Shown: piece after piece, positions 26,109-36,262 of the stretch
Layout of the letters: each line of letters starts with the position of its first letter
How positions within the stretch are numbered: the first letter of the stretch is position 1
From: Geothrix campi
Lineage (GTDB): Bacteria > Acidobacteriota > Holophagae > Holophagales > Holophagaceae
Direction: 5' to 3'
DNA length: 64,000 bases
NCBI RefSeq assembly: GCF_024609265.1
Contig: NZ_JANHMP010000001.1
Location: forward strand, 682,001 to 746,000
Notes under the pieces: generated by a model
Told to the model about the DNA's origin: nothing
What the model saw: only the letters and a program-made list of their open reading frames with translations
Databases searched by the model: none
Made by a program: the position numbers and the translations under genes

Positions 26109-27221
26109 GTGGAGGGGTTCGTCGTCGTCCTCATCCACGAGGGTGATGTTCGAACCACCGCCAAGCAGAACCGCATCCTCGTACATGTTCTTGAGTTTGG
26201 GTTCGAAGCGCTCCGCCTGGGCCAGGCGGGGATCCGCCTTCAGGTCCAGCGATAGGCGCAGAAGGCCGCGCAGGACAACCGGTTCGAACCCCAGGATGGC
26301 CGCCTGGACCTTGATGGGGTTGCCAACTTGGGCGCTCCCGGCACGCGTTGTGCTGAAGAGGATTTCGCCCTCCCACCGCAGTTCCGTCACCAGGGGTCGC
26401 AGGTCCAGTTGCTTGACCTGCTTGCGGCCCTCGACCCGTCCGCCCTTCTCCCAGAGCCATTCCCGCGCGGCAAGAAAGGCAGCGGTGCGGAGCCTGGCCT
26501 CCTCCACCCGCTCGGCCGGACAGTTCCAGCACCAATGGGAGGCCTCCGCCAGGTCCCCCAACGGCGAGGCGTAAGGTGCGAGGGGATCCCAACGATGAAT
26601 CCGCAGTCCCGTCGGAAGCCGCCTGTTCAGACGAGCGATCAAGGCTTCAGGGGGATCCAGTGGTTCCACCCGGAACACGGCCTCCGCGCATTCCGCGAGG
26701 CCACCTGCCCCAGCGGGAAGCGGCAATTCCAACCGGAGCGAGGGCTTGGGGCGCTTGCCGAGGTCCAACGCCAACCGGAACCCCTCAAGCCGGAAGGCTT
26801 GCATCAGGATGGCGTGGACATCTCCTTCATCGAGGTCCAGCGCCTCACCCTCTTTCGCGTAGCCCAGGCGAATGGTGGCGCGCCGGCTATCGAACTGCCA
26901 ACCCGTTTCGCGCCGTTCCATGGCCTTGGCTGCGAGCGGCGCCAGGAGTGCACCAATCTTCTCGGCGATTCCCCCATCGGTTTTCCGACGTTCGGTGCGG
27001 ACCAGGCTGGCCGCTTCCTCCACAAGCTCTTCGTCGATCAGCTCGTGAATAAGCGCGGCGTGATCCGTCGGTTCGCCGTGCAGTGCGCGGCGCAGAAGCT
27101 GGAGAGAACCAGGCTCGCGATTCTCCCGCCCCTCTTCCATGGCGGCCAGGAGCGCCCGCAGGCGGGCTTGTCGAGCCAGCGCCTCAGCGGGAATGGAGGG
27201 ATGATGAGCGTGTGCGTCCAC
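26100..27221 (-). CDS. DUF2344-like (radical-SAM-linked) protein
   Basis: A 373-residue protein. The middle matches the DUF2344/TIGR03936 pattern in a divergent form: IRLGYAKEGEALDLDEGDVHAI, then LDLGKRPKPSLRLELPLPAG, LDPPEALIARLNRRLP with TGLRIHRW, and later KQLDLRPLVTELRW and NPIKVQAAILG. These proteins normally accompany or are fused to a B12-binding radical SAM protein; none is adjacent. About 110 N-terminal residues are a helical, charged extension. The start is taken as GTG 27221, since no ATG is available near the conserved part; this is uncertain. Confidence 0.65.
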   Translation of the reverse strand: MDAHAHHPSIPAEALARQARLRALLAAMEEGRENREPGSLQLLRRALHGEPTDHAALIHELIDEELVEEAASLVRTERRKTDGGIAEKIGALLAPLAAKAMERRETGWQFDSRRATIRLGYAKEGEALDLDEGDVHAILMQAFRLEGFRLALDLGKRPKPSLRLELPLPAGAGGLAECAEAVFRVEPLDPPEALIARLNRRLPTGLRIHRWDPLAPYASPLGDLAEASHWCWNCPAERVEEARLRTAAFLAAREWLWEKGGRVEGRKQVKQLDLRPLVTELRWEGEILFSTTRAGSAQVGNPIKVQAAILGFEPVVLRGLLRLSLDLKADPRLAQAERFEPKLKNMYEDAVLLGGGSNITLVDEDDDEPLHLG

Positions 27222-27526
27222 AGTCCCAGGATAGTGAGGCCGAGGTCGGTGCGCGGAGGAAACCCCACCGAGCGCACGTGCAGAAATCGAGAAGTCCTTG
27301 GCCGGTTTACTGAGACCCCGAGGGGGGATTTCCACATCCTTTGTGGGAAGCGGGTGTGCAATCCGGAAGAATTCCTTCCAGCTCAAGCCACTTGGGTCCG
27401 TGCTGATTTTTGGTGGCAGGTTCCCGCCTTGAATGGGTGGTTGACAGGTGTCACCGGGCTCGTTCCGACCAGGTCTTCGACACAGCCTTTGCCTTCCGTC
27501 GCCGTACCCGCCAAGCTGGAATCCAC
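27222..27526. other. 305-base divergent intergenic region without a recognised gene
   Basis: It separates the DUF2344-like gene (minus) from the Kdo-kinase-like gene (plus) and should hold both promoters. A consensus TTGACA sits at 27441-27446 on the plus strand, but I see no good -10 at the right distance. Open frames pass through on both strands without start codons or coding character. Nothing else can be supported. Confidence 0.35.
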
Positions 27527-28237
27527 ATGATTCATGACCCTTACATCGTCCCTCCCCTGCCCGCCTCGTGGCCGTACGAGCCCGGCCGGCCGCTGCGGCC
27601 GCTGGGTTGCCGCGTGAACCTCGAGCTGCCTGGTCTTGGCGGCGGCTGGCGCGTCTGCACCCCCGGCGGCCAACTGATCGAAGGAGAAACCTTTCCACTC
27701 GAAGGTGCCTTCGGTCGCGGCGGCATTCTCCGCGTGGGTGATTTCGTGATGCGGCCCTATCGTCGCGGCGGGCTGCTGCGGCACCTGAATGAACGGACCT
27801 ACCGCACCCATCTGCGCTTCGCAGCAGAACATGCCGTTCATCGCGGGCTATGGGAGGCCGGCTTCCCCACCGTCGAGCCCCTCGGCTATGCCTGGCGCCC
27901 CAGCGGCTTCGGCGTCGAAGGCGTACTCTTCACCAGGTTCGCCCAAGGAGAGGCTTGGCCGCGTCGCTGGGATCTGAGCGCAGGGCGTGCGAAGGACATC
28001 CAGCACGCCATCAGTTCACTTTGCACGTGGGGCCTGTGGTCCCCTGACCTGAACGCCACCAACATCTTGCTGCCGCCTGACGGAGGGGCCCTGATCCTCG
28101 ACTGGGATCGGGCCGGATTCGAACCCGGGGGGGTGGACCTGGGGCCCCGCTATCGCAGGCGCCTGGAACGCAGCCTCACCAAGCTGGGGGCGCCGGCGGA
28201 AGCCCTTGCCGTCATTGGATCTGCACCGCTTCCTTGA
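27527..28237 (+). CDS. 3-deoxy-D-manno-octulosonic acid kinase-like protein
   Basis: A 236-residue protein of the LPS kinase (KdkA/WaaP, protein-kinase-like) group that phosphorylates Kdo of the lipopolysaccharide inner core. Visible features are the glycine-rich [26 protein letters not shown] (the 'YRRGG' signature), the Glu in the [16 protein letters not shown] helix region, a catalytic-loop equivalent [13 protein letters not shown] with Asp and Asn, and [10 protein letters not shown] corresponding to the DFG-type metal Asp. ATG 27527 is chosen for the start of homology. Its 3' end overlaps the convergent cyclophilin gene by 26 bases. Confidence 0.82.
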   Translation: MIHDPYIVPPLPASWPYEPGRPLRPLGCRVNLELPGLGGGWRVCTPGGQLIEGETFPLEGAFGRGGILRVGDFVMRPYRRGGLLRHLNERTYRTHLRFAAEHAVHRGLWEAGFPTVEPLGYAWRPSGFGVEGVLFTRFAQGEAWPRRWDLSAGRAKDIQHAISSLCTWGLWSPDLNATNILLPPDGGALILDWDRAGFEPGGVDLGPRYRRRLERSLTKLGAPAEALAVIGSAPLP

Positions 28238-28790
28238 TGAGGACGGCCTTCACCGGCAGGTTCAGGAAATCACTGCGCTTGTTGCTGGTCTTCACGGCCT
28301 TGATGCGGTCCACCACATCCATGCCCTTGATGACCCGGCCGAACACGCAGTAGCCCCATGTCTTGTCGTTGGCCTTGCTCTTGAAGTCCAGCGCAGGATT
28401 GTCCACCACATTGATGAAGAACTCGGCGGCGGCGCTGTGGGGATCCGGCGTCCGCGCCATGGCCACCGTGCCGCGCTTGTTCTTCAGCCCGGCCGCCAGG
28501 GCGCGGTCCGCCTCGTTGGGGATGGAGGCCTCCGTGCGCTTCTTCCCCAGGTAGTCCACGTAGCCACCACCCTGGATCATGAAGCCGGGGATGACACGGT
28601 GGAAGATGGTGCCGTTGTACTGGCCCTTCTTCACGTACTTCAGGAAGTTCTCCACGGTCCGGGGCGCCGCCTGCGGCTCGAGCTCCATCACGATTACGCC
28701 CATGGACGTGGTGAGCTTCACCTGGGGTTTGGGGCCCGCGCTCAGGGCCATGGCGGCGAAGGACAGGAAGGCGGCGATCAGGGGTCGCAT
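28212..28790 (-). CDS. Exported cyclophilin-type peptidyl-prolyl isomerase
   Basis: A 192-residue cyclophilin with a Sec signal peptide ([19 protein letters not shown]), so it should assist folding of periplasmic proteins. The core shows [15 protein letters not shown] (catalytic Arg), [18 protein letters not shown] and [10 protein letters not shown]. The family-typical insertion between GGG and GTVAMA is present. The start is ATG 28790 rather than the in-frame codon ten residues upstream, because the signal peptide begins there. It is convergent with and overlaps the Kdo-kinase-like gene. Confidence 0.94.
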   Translation of the reverse strand: MRPLIAAFLSFAAMALSAGPKPQVKLTTSMGVIVMELEPQAAPRTVENFLKYVKKGQYNGTIFHRVIPGFMIQGGGYVDYLGKKRTEASIPNEADRALAAGLKNKRGTVAMARTPDPHSAAAEFFINVVDNPALDFKSKANDKTWGYCVFGRVIKGMDVVDRIKAVKTSNKRSDFLNLPVKAVLIKEAVQIQ

Positions 28791-28926
28791 CGGGGCATCT
28801 CCGGGGGGGTCCCCCAGCATAGCGTCACGCCGCCCCGGGTGCGCCAGTGGTCAGGCCCACCGTTGCGGCGAGGCCGCCGGCGGCGTAGGGTGGAAGCCTC
28901 GCCACACGATATTTGAGGGAGCTGCC

Positions 28927-29388
28927 ATGCCCGCCTACCAGCTCACCGTGAACGGTCGTGCCCGCACCGTGGACGCCGACGCCGACACGCCGCTTCTCTG
29001 GGTCCTCCGGGACACCCTTGGCCTCACCGGCACCAAGTTCGGGTGCGGCCAGGGCGTCTGCGGCGCCTGCACCATCCATCTCGACGGCCAGGCCGTGCGG
29101 TCCTGCCAGACGAGCCTGAAAGAGGCTGCCGGACACGCCATCGTCACGGTGGAGGGCCTCTCGAAGGATGGTTCCCATTCCGTGCAGAAGGCCTGGATCA
29201 CCGAGGACGTGGCCCAGTGCGGCTACTGCCAGCCAGGCATGATCATGACTGCCGCGGCCCTGCTCAAGCACAAGGCCCATCTCTCGGACCATGACATCGA
29301 CGAGGCCTTCGCCGACCACATCTGCCGCTGCGGCACCTATCCCCGCATCCGCAAAGCCGTGAAGCGCGCCGCCGGAGGTGTGAAATGA
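28927..29388 (+). CDS. Molybdenum hydroxylase [2Fe-2S] subunit, first module (IorA-like)
   Basis: The 153-residue small subunit passes electrons from the molybdenum centre. Two [2Fe-2S] clusters are visible: a plant-type one in [16 protein letters not shown] with a later Cys in VRSCQTS, and the all-helical one with CGYCQPGM and HICRCGTY. The family includes aldehyde oxidoreductase, isoquinoline 1-oxidoreductase and xanthine dehydrogenase small subunits; IorA is the closest type judging by the paired large subunit. ATG 28927 follows GAGGGAG; the stop overlaps the large-subunit start (ATGA). Confidence 0.95.
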   Translation: MPAYQLTVNGRARTVDADADTPLLWVLRDTLGLTGTKFGCGQGVCGACTIHLDGQAVRSCQTSLKEAAGHAIVTVEGLSKDGSHSVQKAWITEDVAQCGYCQPGMIMTAAALLKHKAHLSDHDIDEAFADHICRCGTYPRIRKAVKRAAGGVK

Positions 29389-31532
29389 CCAGCCGCCGCG
29401 ATTTCCTGAAGGTGACCGGCGCCGCCGGCGCGGGCCTCGTGCTGGGCCTCCACCTCGATGCCAAGCCCCGGCCCGGCGAGAGCGCCAAGGCCGCCTTCCA
29501 TCCGAACGCCTTCCTGGCCATCCGGCCTGATGGCACGGCGCAGATCACCGTGCCCAAGGTGGAGATGGGCCAGGGCGTGCGCACGGCCCTGCCCCTGGTC
29601 CTGGCCGAGGAGCTGGATCTTGACTGGTCGAGGATCGAGGTTGTCACCGCGCAGCCCGGGCCGGACTTCAAGGCCATGAACACCGGCGGCAGCACCAGTG
29701 TGAGCACCACCTGGGATACGCTCCGCCGGGCCGGTGCCACCGCCCGCGAGATGCTCAAGGGCGCGGCCGCGGCCCAGTGGAAGGTGCCCGTGGGTCAGTG
29801 CCGCACGGAGAAGGGTTTCGTGCTGGGCCCCGACGGCAAGAAGCTGGGCTACGGGGCCCTGGCCGAGGCCGCGGCCAAGCTGCCCGTGCCTAAAGATGCC
29901 CCGCTGAAGAAACCCGCGGATTACCGCCTGCTGGGCAAGCGGACGCCCCGCTTCGACGGTCCGGCCATCGTCACCGGCAAGGCCGTCTTCGGCCTCGACG
30001 TGCGGCGTCCCGGCCAACGCTTCGCGGCGGTGCTGCGCTGCCCCGTGCCCGGCGGCCAGCCCAGGACCTGGGATGACACCAAGGCCAAGGCCGTGCGCGG
30101 CGTGACGGCCGTGCTGAAGGTGCCCACGGGCCTCGCCGTCATCGCGGACAGCACCTGGGCTGCCTTCAAGGGCCGGGACGCCCTGACGGCCGCGACCACC
30201 TGGGACGAAGGGACCGCGAAAGAATTCAGTTCCGCCGCGCTCGAGGCGAAGGCCCGCGCCGCCCTCACCGGCCCCGCCGATGACGCCCGTCGCGAGGGCG
30301 ATCCCGCCAAGGCCCTGGCAGCCGCAGCCAAAGTGCTGGAGGCGGAGTACAGCTTCCCCTACCAGGCCCACGTCACTGTGGAGCCCATGAACGCCACCGC
30401 CCAGGTGGGCGCCGACGGCGCCGAGCTGTGGGTGGGCAGCCAGTCCGCGAACCGGGCCCTGGATCGTGCCGCCACGGCCGTGGGCCTGAAGGCCGAACAG
30501 CTGAAGGTGAACGTGCCCCTCATCGGCGGTGGCTTCGGACGCCGGCTCGGCACGGACTTCAGCACCGAGGCCGCCCAGGTGGCCAAGGCCGCCGGCGGTG
30601 GGCCCGTGCAGGTGGTCTGGGACCGGGAGGACGATATCCGCCACGACCTCCACCACCCTGCGACCCTCCACCGCCTGCGGGCGGGGATCGACGGTGCGGG
30701 CGCCCTCTCGGCCTGGACGCACCGCATCGCCGGTCCCGCCGTGCTGCGCTCCTGGACCGGCGGGCAGAAGGCCCCATCCCAGGCCGCCACGGAAGCCAAC
30801 GGCGCCTACGACATCCCCTACGCCATCCCCGCCATCGCCGTGGACTTCGCGGAGGTGGAGGCGCCCACACCCTTGGGCTGGTGGCGCGGCATCCAGATCG
30901 TGCCCAATGTCTTCGCACGGGAGTGCTTCCTCGACGAAGTCGCCCATGCCCTGGGGAAGGATCCGCTGCGCTTCCGCCTGGATCTGCTGGGCGACCGCGG
31001 CATCGTCAAGTTCGGCCGGGACACGGCCGACATCCGCCGCCTCAAGAAGGTGCTGGAGGTGGCCGCGGAGAAGGCCGGCTGGGGCCGCAAGTTGCCCGCG
31101 GGCCACGGTCTCGGCCTTGCGTGCCACGCCTACGACGGCCGTACCTACGCCGCCGAGGTGGCGGAAGTCTCCGTGGTGAAGGGCCGGCTCAAGCTCCACA
31201 AGGTCACCTGTGCCGTGGACTGCGGTCTGGCGGTGAACCCTGCGGGCCTCGAGGCCCAGGTGGAGGGCGGCATCGCCTTCGGCCTCTCCGCGCTGTTCTC
31301 CCAGATCACGTGGGAGAAGGGCCGCACCGTCCAGACCGGCTACCACGACTTCCCCGTGCTGCGCCTAGCGGACATGCCCCTCATCGAGACCCACATCGTT
31401 TCCAGCGCCGAGACCCCTTCCGGCATGGGCGAACCGCCGGTGCCCGTGGCCATCCCGGCCGTCCTGAACGCGGTCTTCGCCGCCACAGGGAAGCGGATCC
31501 GGAAAGTTCCCATTGAGGATGGGTTGATCTAA
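29385..31532 (+). CDS. Molybdenum hydroxylase large subunit, first module (IorB-like, Tat-exported)
   Basis: The 715-residue catalytic subunit binds molybdopterin. It starts with a Tat signal ([20 protein letters not shown]), then the xanthine dehydrogenase family regions: [19 protein letters not shown], the NTGGSTSVS stretch, [21 protein letters not shown] and [20 protein letters not shown] with a C-terminal SGMGEPPVP containing the catalytic Glu. This domain order (two molybdopterin-binding halves in one chain, preceded by a Tat signal) is that of isoquinoline 1-oxidoreductase beta subunits. No FAD subunit gene is adjacent. The real substrate is unknown, most likely an aldehyde or N-heterocycle. 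Confidence 0.93.
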   Translation: MTSRRDFLKVTGAAGAGLVLGLHLDAKPRPGESAKAAFHPNAFLAIRPDGTAQITVPKVEMGQGVRTALPLVLAEELDLDWSRIEVVTAQPGPDFKAMNTGGSTSVSTTWDTLRRAGATAREMLKGAAAAQWKVPVGQCRTEKGFVLGPDGKKLGYGALAEAAAKLPVPKDAPLKKPADYRLLGKRTPRFDGPAIVTGKAVFGLDVRRPGQRFAAVLRCPVPGGQPRTWDDTKAKAVRGVTAVLKVPTGLAVIADSTWAAFKGRDALTAATTWDEGTAKEFSSAALEAKARAALTGPADDARREGDPAKALAAAAKVLEAEYSFPYQAHVTVEPMNATAQVGADGAELWVGSQSANRALDRAATAVGLKAEQLKVNVPLIGGGFGRRLGTDFSTEAAQVAKAAGGGPVQVVWDREDDIRHDLHHPATLHRLRAGIDGAGALSAWTHRIAGPAVLRSWTGGQKAPSQAATEANGAYDIPYAIPAIAVDFAEVEAPTPLGWWRGIQIVPNVFARECFLDEVAHALGKDPLRFRLDLLGDRGIVKFGRDTADIRRLKKVLEVAAEKAGWGRKLPAGHGLGLACHAYDGRTYAAEVAEVSVVKGRLKLHKVTCAVDCGLAVNPAGLEAQVEGGIAFGLSALFSQITWEKGRTVQTGYHDFPVLRLADMPLIETHIVSSAETPSGMGEPPVPVAIPAVLNAVFAATGKRIRKVPIEDGLI

Positions 31533-31601
31533 TTTTTCATATCGCACCTTCGCCCTTGAAAAGGCGTAGCATGGGGGCCGCTATCCCAGCTGGAGGTGCC
31601 C

Positions 31602-32075
31602 ATGGCGGAGTACACCCTCTCGGTCAACGGCCAGTCTCATACGGTCGAAGCGTCACCGGACATGCCCCTGCTGTGGGTACTCCGCGACCGCGTCAAGCTC
31701 ACAGGCACCAAGTTCGGGTGCGGCCAGGGCCTCTGTGGCGCCTGCACCGTCCATCTGGGTGGCGAGCCTGTGCGGTCCTGTGTGACGCCGGTGGGCGACG
31801 TCGGCACGAAGCGCATCACCACCATCGAGGGCCTGGACCCCCACGGCGCCCATCCCCTGCAGAAGGCCTGGATCGAAGTGGATGTGGCCCAGTGCGGCTA
31901 CTGCCAGACGGGCCAGATCATGACCGCCGCGGCCCTGCTGGCCAAGCATCCCAAGCCCACCGATCGCGACATCGATCAGGCCATGGGCGAGAATGTCTGC
32001 CGCTGCGGTACCTATCTGAGGATCCGCGAGGCCATCCACCGGGCTGCGGGTCAGCGGAAGGAGGTGACCCGATGA
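31602..32075 (+). CDS. Molybdenum hydroxylase [2Fe-2S] subunit, second module (IorA-like)
   Basis: A 157-residue paralogue of the subunit at 28927-29388, with the same two clusters: [16 protein letters not shown] plus VRSCVT, and CGYCQTGQ plus VCRCGTY. The ATG at 31602 is preferred over a GTG two codons earlier because the CTGGAGG site is then correctly spaced. Its stop overlaps the second large subunit start by 4 bases (ATGA). The 69-base gap from the first module suggests it may be transcribed from the same promoter. Confidence 0.95.
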   Translation: MAEYTLSVNGQSHTVEASPDMPLLWVLRDRVKLTGTKFGCGQGLCGACTVHLGGEPVRSCVTPVGDVGTKRITTIEGLDPHGAHPLQKAWIEVDVAQCGYCQTGQIMTAAALLAKHPKPTDRDIDQAMGENVCRCGTYLRIREAIHRAAGQRKEVTR

Positions 32076-34222
32076 GCACCACCCGGCGCGATTTCCTCAA
32101 GACCACAGGCAGCCTGTCCCTGGCCTTCTGCCTGCCCCTGAACCTGAAGGGGGCCACTGCCCAGGCCCCAAGCCCGGCCTTCGAGCCCAACGGCATGCTG
32201 CGGATCGATCCGGACGGTTCCGTTACTGTCTGGGCCACGCGAACGGAGATTGGCCAGGGTGTCCGCACCAGCATGGCCATGGCCATCGCTGAAGAATTGG
32301 AAGCGGACTGGTCCCGCGTCAAGGTCCTGCAGGCCTCCACGGCCCCGAGATTCGGTGACCTCGGTGTCACCGGCGGCAGCCAGACCACACTCTCCACCAC
32401 TATGGCCCTGCGAAAAGTCGGCGCCCAGGCCCGGGAGATGCTCCTCCAGGCCGCGGCGGACACCTGGGGCGTGCCCAAGGCCGAGTGCCAGGCCCGATCG
32501 GGCCGCATCCAGCATCCACCGACGAAGCGGAGCCTGGAATATGGGGAGCTGGTGGGCAGGGCCGCGAAACTCACTCCGCCGGCGGAACCACCGCTGAAGG
32601 CGCCCAAGGACTTCCGGATCCTCGGCAAGGACACCCTGCGACTGGACGGGCCCGACATCGTCACCGGGCGGGCCCAGTTCGCCACGGACATCCACCTCCC
32701 CGGCATGCTCGTGGCCAGCATCGAACGCTGCCCCGTGTTCGGGGGGAAGGTGAAGTCCTTCGACGCCTCGGCGGCCCTCAAGGTGCCCGGCGTGAAGCAG
32801 GTGTTGCAGGTGTCGAGCGGTGTGGCTGTCTTCGGCGAGGATACCTGGGCCGCCTTCGCGGGTCGCGAGGCGCTGAAGGTCCAATGGGACGAGGGGCCGG
32901 CCGCCAAAGTGGACAGCGCCTCCATCCGCAAGCAGTACGAGGAACGGCTGAAGACGCCCGGCAAGGTGGTGCGCCAGGTCGGCGACGCGGCCCAGGCCCT
33001 GCCGAAGGCCGCCAAGCGCATCAAGGCCACCTACGACGCGCCGTTCCTGGCCCACGCCACCATGGAACCCATGGTGGCCGTCGCTGATGTGAAGCCGGGC
33101 CACTGCATGATCTGGGCGCCCACCCAGGCACCCGGCATGACCCTGCCCTTCGTCGAGACGCTCACCGGCCTGAAGGCTGACCAGATCGAGATCCAGGTCA
33201 CGCTCGCTGGTGGGGGCTTCGGCCGCCGCGCCATGGCGGATTTCATCCTCGATGCCGTGGAATGCTCCAAGGCCGCTGGCGTCCCAGTGAAGGCACAATG
33301 GACCCGACCCGATGATTTCCAGCACGACGGCTACCGCCCCGCCACCCTGCACGAACTGGAGGCGGGCTTGGACACCCATGGCCGCCCCGTGGCCTGGAAC
33401 CACCGGTTTGTGGGGCCCTCCATCGCCGCTGCCAACCACTTCCCCTGGCCCCCGGAGGCCACGGAGTTGGCAGGCGCCGCGGACCTGCCCTACGACATCC
33501 CGAACCTGCACGTGGAGTGGGGCCAGAGCGACACGCCTGTGCCCATCTGGTTCTGGCGGGCTGTGCCCGCGAGCTTCAATCCCTTCGTCACCGAATGTTT
33601 CCTGGATGAGCTGGCCCACGCGGCCGGGAAGGATCCCCTCGCCTTCCGGCTGGCGCACCTTCCGAAGGCACCCCTAAAGCTGGGCCAGCACACCTTCGAT
33701 CCCGCCCGGTACCGCGCCGTGCTGGAGCTGGCCGCGGCCAAGGCCGGGTGGGGCACGCGCAAGCTGCCTAAGGGATGGGGCCGCGGCATCGCGGCCCACG
33801 CCTACATGGAGTGCGGCACCTACGTGGCCCAGGTGGCGGAGGTGGAAGCCAAGGCCGACGGAGGCATCCGCGTCCATCGCGTCGTTTGCGCGGTGGACTG
33901 TGGCATGGTGCTGAACCCCGGGAACGTGAAAGCGCAGATGGAAGGCGGCATCGCCTTCGGCCTCAGCGCGGCGCTGTACGACGAGATTGCGCTCAAGGAT
34001 GGCCGGGTGACCGCCTCCAGTTTCTCGGAGCATCCCATCCTGCTGCTCCCGTCCATGCCCAAGGTGGAAGTCCATATCGTGCCCAGTGAGCTGCCCCCCG
34101 GCGGCGTGGGCGAACCGGGCCTGCCGCCCCTGGCGCCCGCCGTGGGCAACGCGGTGTTCGCGGCCACGGGCAAGCGCCTGCGCAGTCTGCCCCTCCTCCC
34201 ACAGGCGCTGCGCAAGGCCTGA
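32072..34222 (+). CDS. Molybdenum hydroxylase large subunit, second module (IorB-like, Tat-exported)
   Basis: A 716-residue paralogue of the first large subunit. It has a Tat signal ([19 protein letters not shown]), [72 protein letters not shown] and the terminal [12 protein letters not shown] with the likely catalytic Glu. Clear divergence from the first copy throughout the sequence argues for an old duplication with different substrates. The pair is immediately followed by xdhC and a MocA-like gene. Confidence 0.93.
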   Translation: MSTTRRDFLKTTGSLSLAFCLPLNLKGATAQAPSPAFEPNGMLRIDPDGSVTVWATRTEIGQGVRTSMAMAIAEELEADWSRVKVLQASTAPRFGDLGVTGGSQTTLSTTMALRKVGAQAREMLLQAAADTWGVPKAECQARSGRIQHPPTKRSLEYGELVGRAAKLTPPAEPPLKAPKDFRILGKDTLRLDGPDIVTGRAQFATDIHLPGMLVASIERCPVFGGKVKSFDASAALKVPGVKQVLQVSSGVAVFGEDTWAAFAGREALKVQWDEGPAAKVDSASIRKQYEERLKTPGKVVRQVGDAAQALPKAAKRIKATYDAPFLAHATMEPMVAVADVKPGHCMIWAPTQAPGMTLPFVETLTGLKADQIEIQVTLAGGGFGRRAMADFILDAVECSKAAGVPVKAQWTRPDDFQHDGYRPATLHELEAGLDTHGRPVAWNHRFVGPSIAAANHFPWPPEATELAGAADLPYDIPNLHVEWGQSDTPVPIWFWRAVPASFNPFVTECFLDELAHAAGKDPLAFRLAHLPKAPLKLGQHTFDPARYRAVLELAAAKAGWGTRKLPKGWGRGIAAHAYMECGTYVAQVAEVEAKADGGIRVHRVVCAVDCGMVLNPGNVKAQMEGGIAFGLSAALYDEIALKDGRVTASSFSEHPILLLPSMPKVEVHIVPSELPPGGVGEPGLPPLAPAVGNAVFAATGKRLRSLPLLPQALRKA

Positions 34223-34251
34223 TCCGCGCCGGCACAGGGCATAATCCCCTC

Positions 34252-35229
34252 ATGCACAAAGAACTCCAGGACATCCTGGGCCTGATCCGGGGCCAAACCA
34301 CGCCCCTGGCGCTCGCCACCCTCCTTCGGGTCGAGGGCTCCAGCTACCGGCGGCCCGGCTCTCGGCTGCTGACGGACGGAGAGAAGATCCTGCGAGGTTC
34401 TCTCAGTGGAGGCTGCCTCGAAGGTGAAGTTCTGGGCCGATCCGTGGACGTGCTGGCGGACGGCCAGCCGCGCCTGCTCCGCTACGACCTCCGCGGGGAG
34501 ACCGACCTCGTCTGGGGCAGCGGTAGCGGCTGCGAAGGCGTTCTGGACATCCTGGTGGAGCGCCTGGATCCCGCCTCACCTCCGACCTGGCTGATCTGGA
34601 TCGAGGACGTCCCGCGGCACAGACGGGCCCTTCGCCTCGCCACTTCTCTTGAAGGCGCCTTCCCACGCCGCCGCCTGGAGGAGGAAGAGAGCCCGGGCGC
34701 CGAGGAGGCTCTGGAGGTCATTCCACCCCCCGTCTCCCTGTGGATCCTGGGCGCCAGCGACGACAGCCGGCCCCTGGTGCGCCTGGCGAAGGAACTCGGG
34801 TGGCAGGTGGGCCTGCTGGATCACCGCCCGGCCTTCGCGCGCCCCGAACGGTTCCCCGAGGCGGATCTGGTCCTCTCCGGCCATCCGGCGCAACGCATTC
34901 CAGGTCTGGAACTGGATGGACGCACCGCCGTAGTGCTCATGACCCACAACTACCTGAAGGATCTCGAGGCCCTGCGTCTGCTGGGACTCTCCGGGGCGGG
35001 CTACCTTGGTCTCATGGGCAGCCGCGCCCGCAGCGCGAAGATGGTGGCGGAACTGGCCGCGGAAGGCATCTCCTGCGGGAGTCGCCTGCACAGCCCGGTG
35101 GGGCTGGACCTCGGCGCCGAGGATCCCGAGACCATCGCCTTGGCGGTACTGGCGGAGATCCAGGCCGCTTTCCAGGGCCGCGCGGGTGGCCCACTCCGCA
35201 CGACACGCACCCGCGTGTCGCCTCCGTGA
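34252..35229 (+). CDS. xdhC: XdhC/CoxI-family molybdenum cofactor maturation protein
   Basis: Chaperone that binds molybdenum cofactor, promotes its sulfuration and inserts it into the partner hydroxylase. The 325-residue protein has the N-terminal XdhC_CoxI region ([18 protein letters not shown], then [19 protein letters not shown]) and the C-terminal Rossmann domain ([48 protein letters not shown] and [20 protein letters not shown]). It follows the second hydroxylase module by 29 bases and overlaps the MocA-like gene by 4 bases, consistent with serving both enzymes. Confidence 0.94.
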   Translation: MHKELQDILGLIRGQTTPLALATLLRVEGSSYRRPGSRLLTDGEKILRGSLSGGCLEGEVLGRSVDVLADGQPRLLRYDLRGETDLVWGSGSGCEGVLDILVERLDPASPPTWLIWIEDVPRHRRALRLATSLEGAFPRRRLEEEESPGAEEALEVIPPPVSLWILGASDDSRPLVRLAKELGWQVGLLDHRPAFARPERFPEADLVLSGHPAQRIPGLELDGRTAVVLMTHNYLKDLEALRLLGLSGAGYLGLMGSRARSAKMVAELAAEGISCGSRLHSPVGLDLGAEDPETIALAVLAEIQAAFQGRAGGPLRTTRTRVSPP

Positions 35230-35780
35230 TCGCCGCCGTGATCCTCGCGGCCGGCGAGGGGCGGCGCATGGGCGGCCCCAAGGCGCTCCTGCGCATCGAC
35301 GGCGAAACCTTGCTTCGTCGCACCGCCCGGGCGGCCCTGGCGGCGGGCTGCGACCCCGTCCTGGCGGTGATCGGAAGCTGGGACCCGGACCTCGATGGTC
35401 TGGAAGTCCGGACGCTCGTCAATCCCGCAGCCCGGGAAGGCATGGCCAGCTCCCTCCGCCTGGGCATCGCGGCCATGGCGCCGGAGGTGGAAGCCGCCCT
35501 GCTGCTGACAGTGGACCAACCCGCCGTGGATGCCGCCCTGCTGAAAGAGCTGCTGGCCTTGGCCGCGGCCCATCCCACGCGCCCAGCAGCCTGCGCCTAT
35601 GCCGGCACCCTGGGCATCCCCGCCGTGCTGCCGCGGCACCACTTCCCGGCATTGCTGGCCCTGCGCGGGGACCGCGGCGCCAAGGCCCTCCTCCTGCGTG
35701 AGCAGACGGTATCTCTGCCCTTCCCGGCCGGCGCCGACGACCTGGACGCGCCCGGGGACCTGGACGGCATCAGGCGCTGA
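35226..35780 (+). CDS. MocA/MobA-like molybdenum cofactor nucleotidyltransferase
   Basis: Nucleotidyltransferase of 184 residues that probably links CMP to molybdopterin, making the cytosine dinucleotide form used by xanthine-oxidase family enzymes. The N-terminal signature VILAAGEGRRMGGPKALLRI with LLRRTARAALAAGC is that of the MobA/MocA group, followed by NPAAREGMASSLRLG and LLLTVDQPAV (metal-binding Asp) and GIPAVLPRHHF. CTP rather than GTP use is inferred from the gene context, not seen. Start GTG 35226 overlaps the xdhC stop (GTGA). Confidence 0.88.
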   Translation: MIAAVILAAGEGRRMGGPKALLRIDGETLLRRTARAALAAGCDPVLAVIGSWDPDLDGLEVRTLVNPAAREGMASSLRLGIAAMAPEVEAALLLTVDQPAVDAALLKELLALAAAHPTRPAACAYAGTLGIPAVLPRHHFPALLALRGDRGAKALLLREQTVSLPFPAGADDLDAPGDLDGIRR

Positions 35781-35810
35781 GGGCGGGCTCCGCCCGGCCG
35801 AAGCGCGGGG

Positions 35811-35857
35811 GTCCGGGGGGACATCGCGAGCGAAGCGAGCAGGCGGTCCCCCCGGAC
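35811..35857. terminator. Inverted repeat between convergent mocA-like and hxlR-like genes
   Basis: Bases 35811-35822 (gtccggggggac) are the exact complement of 35846-35857; the 23-base loop contains a further small palindrome (gcgagcgaagcgagc). A second GC hairpin at 35781-35795 precedes it. The site separates two convergent genes and fits a bidirectional transcription barrier, though no T-run is present. Confidence 0.5.
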
Positions 35858-35861
35858 AGCA

Positions 35862-36260
35862 TCAGGCGCTGAGGGGGGGCTTCTTCTGCAGGTGGTCGTA
35901 GCGCTTGCGGGCCTGCTCCAGCTCCGCAAGATGCATACCCGCCCACTCGCAGAGGGCGCCCAGGGGCCCGATGAGCGTGTGGCCCAGCTTGGTCAGCTCG
36001 TACTCGGTGCGGGGTGGCACCTCGGGGTAGACATGGCGCGTCACGAGCCCGTCTCGCTCCAGTTTCCGCAGGGTCTGCGTCAGCATCTTCTGACTGATGC
36101 CGCCCACCTGCCGGTGGAGATCCCCATAGCGCTGTTTCCCCTTGGACAACAGATAGATCAGCAGGGTGGTCCACTTGTCGGCGATGAGATCCAGAGCCTG
36201 GCGGGTCGGGCACTGGGCGCTGAGGACGTTGGGAGCCAGGGTGCATGCTTTGCGAACCAT
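35862..36260 (-). CDS. HxlR-type MarR/winged-helix transcriptional regulator
   Basis: A 132-residue redox- or electrophile-sensing type repressor/activator of the HxlR family. It has the family opening with a cysteine (QCPTRQALDLIADKWTTLLIYLL; Cys21 by the chosen start), the winged-helix stretch RYGDLHRQVGGISQKMLTQTLRKLERDGLV and YELTKLGHTLIGPL. A second Cys occurs at the N-terminus (KACTLAP) and one late in ALCEWAG. The start ATG 36260 is preferred over the GTG-initiated frame to 36311, which would run through the operator region. It diverges from the flavodoxin-like gene. Confidence 0.92.
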   Translation of the reverse strand: MVRKACTLAPNVLSAQCPTRQALDLIADKWTTLLIYLLSKGKQRYGDLHRQVGGISQKMLTQTLRKLERDGLVTRHVYPEVPPRTEYELTKLGHTLIGPLGALCEWAGMHLAELEQARKRYDHLQKKPPLSA

Positions 36261-36262
36261 TG

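Noticed and set aside
29337-31346. Minus-strand open frame opposite the first molybdenum hydroxylase large subunit
   Set aside because: Composition is typical of antisense frames and no family is recognisable; the plus-strand enzyme explains the region.
32051-33658. Minus-strand open frame opposite the second molybdenum hydroxylase large subunit
   Set aside because: Same reasoning: the sense strand carries the Tat signal and molybdopterin motifs.
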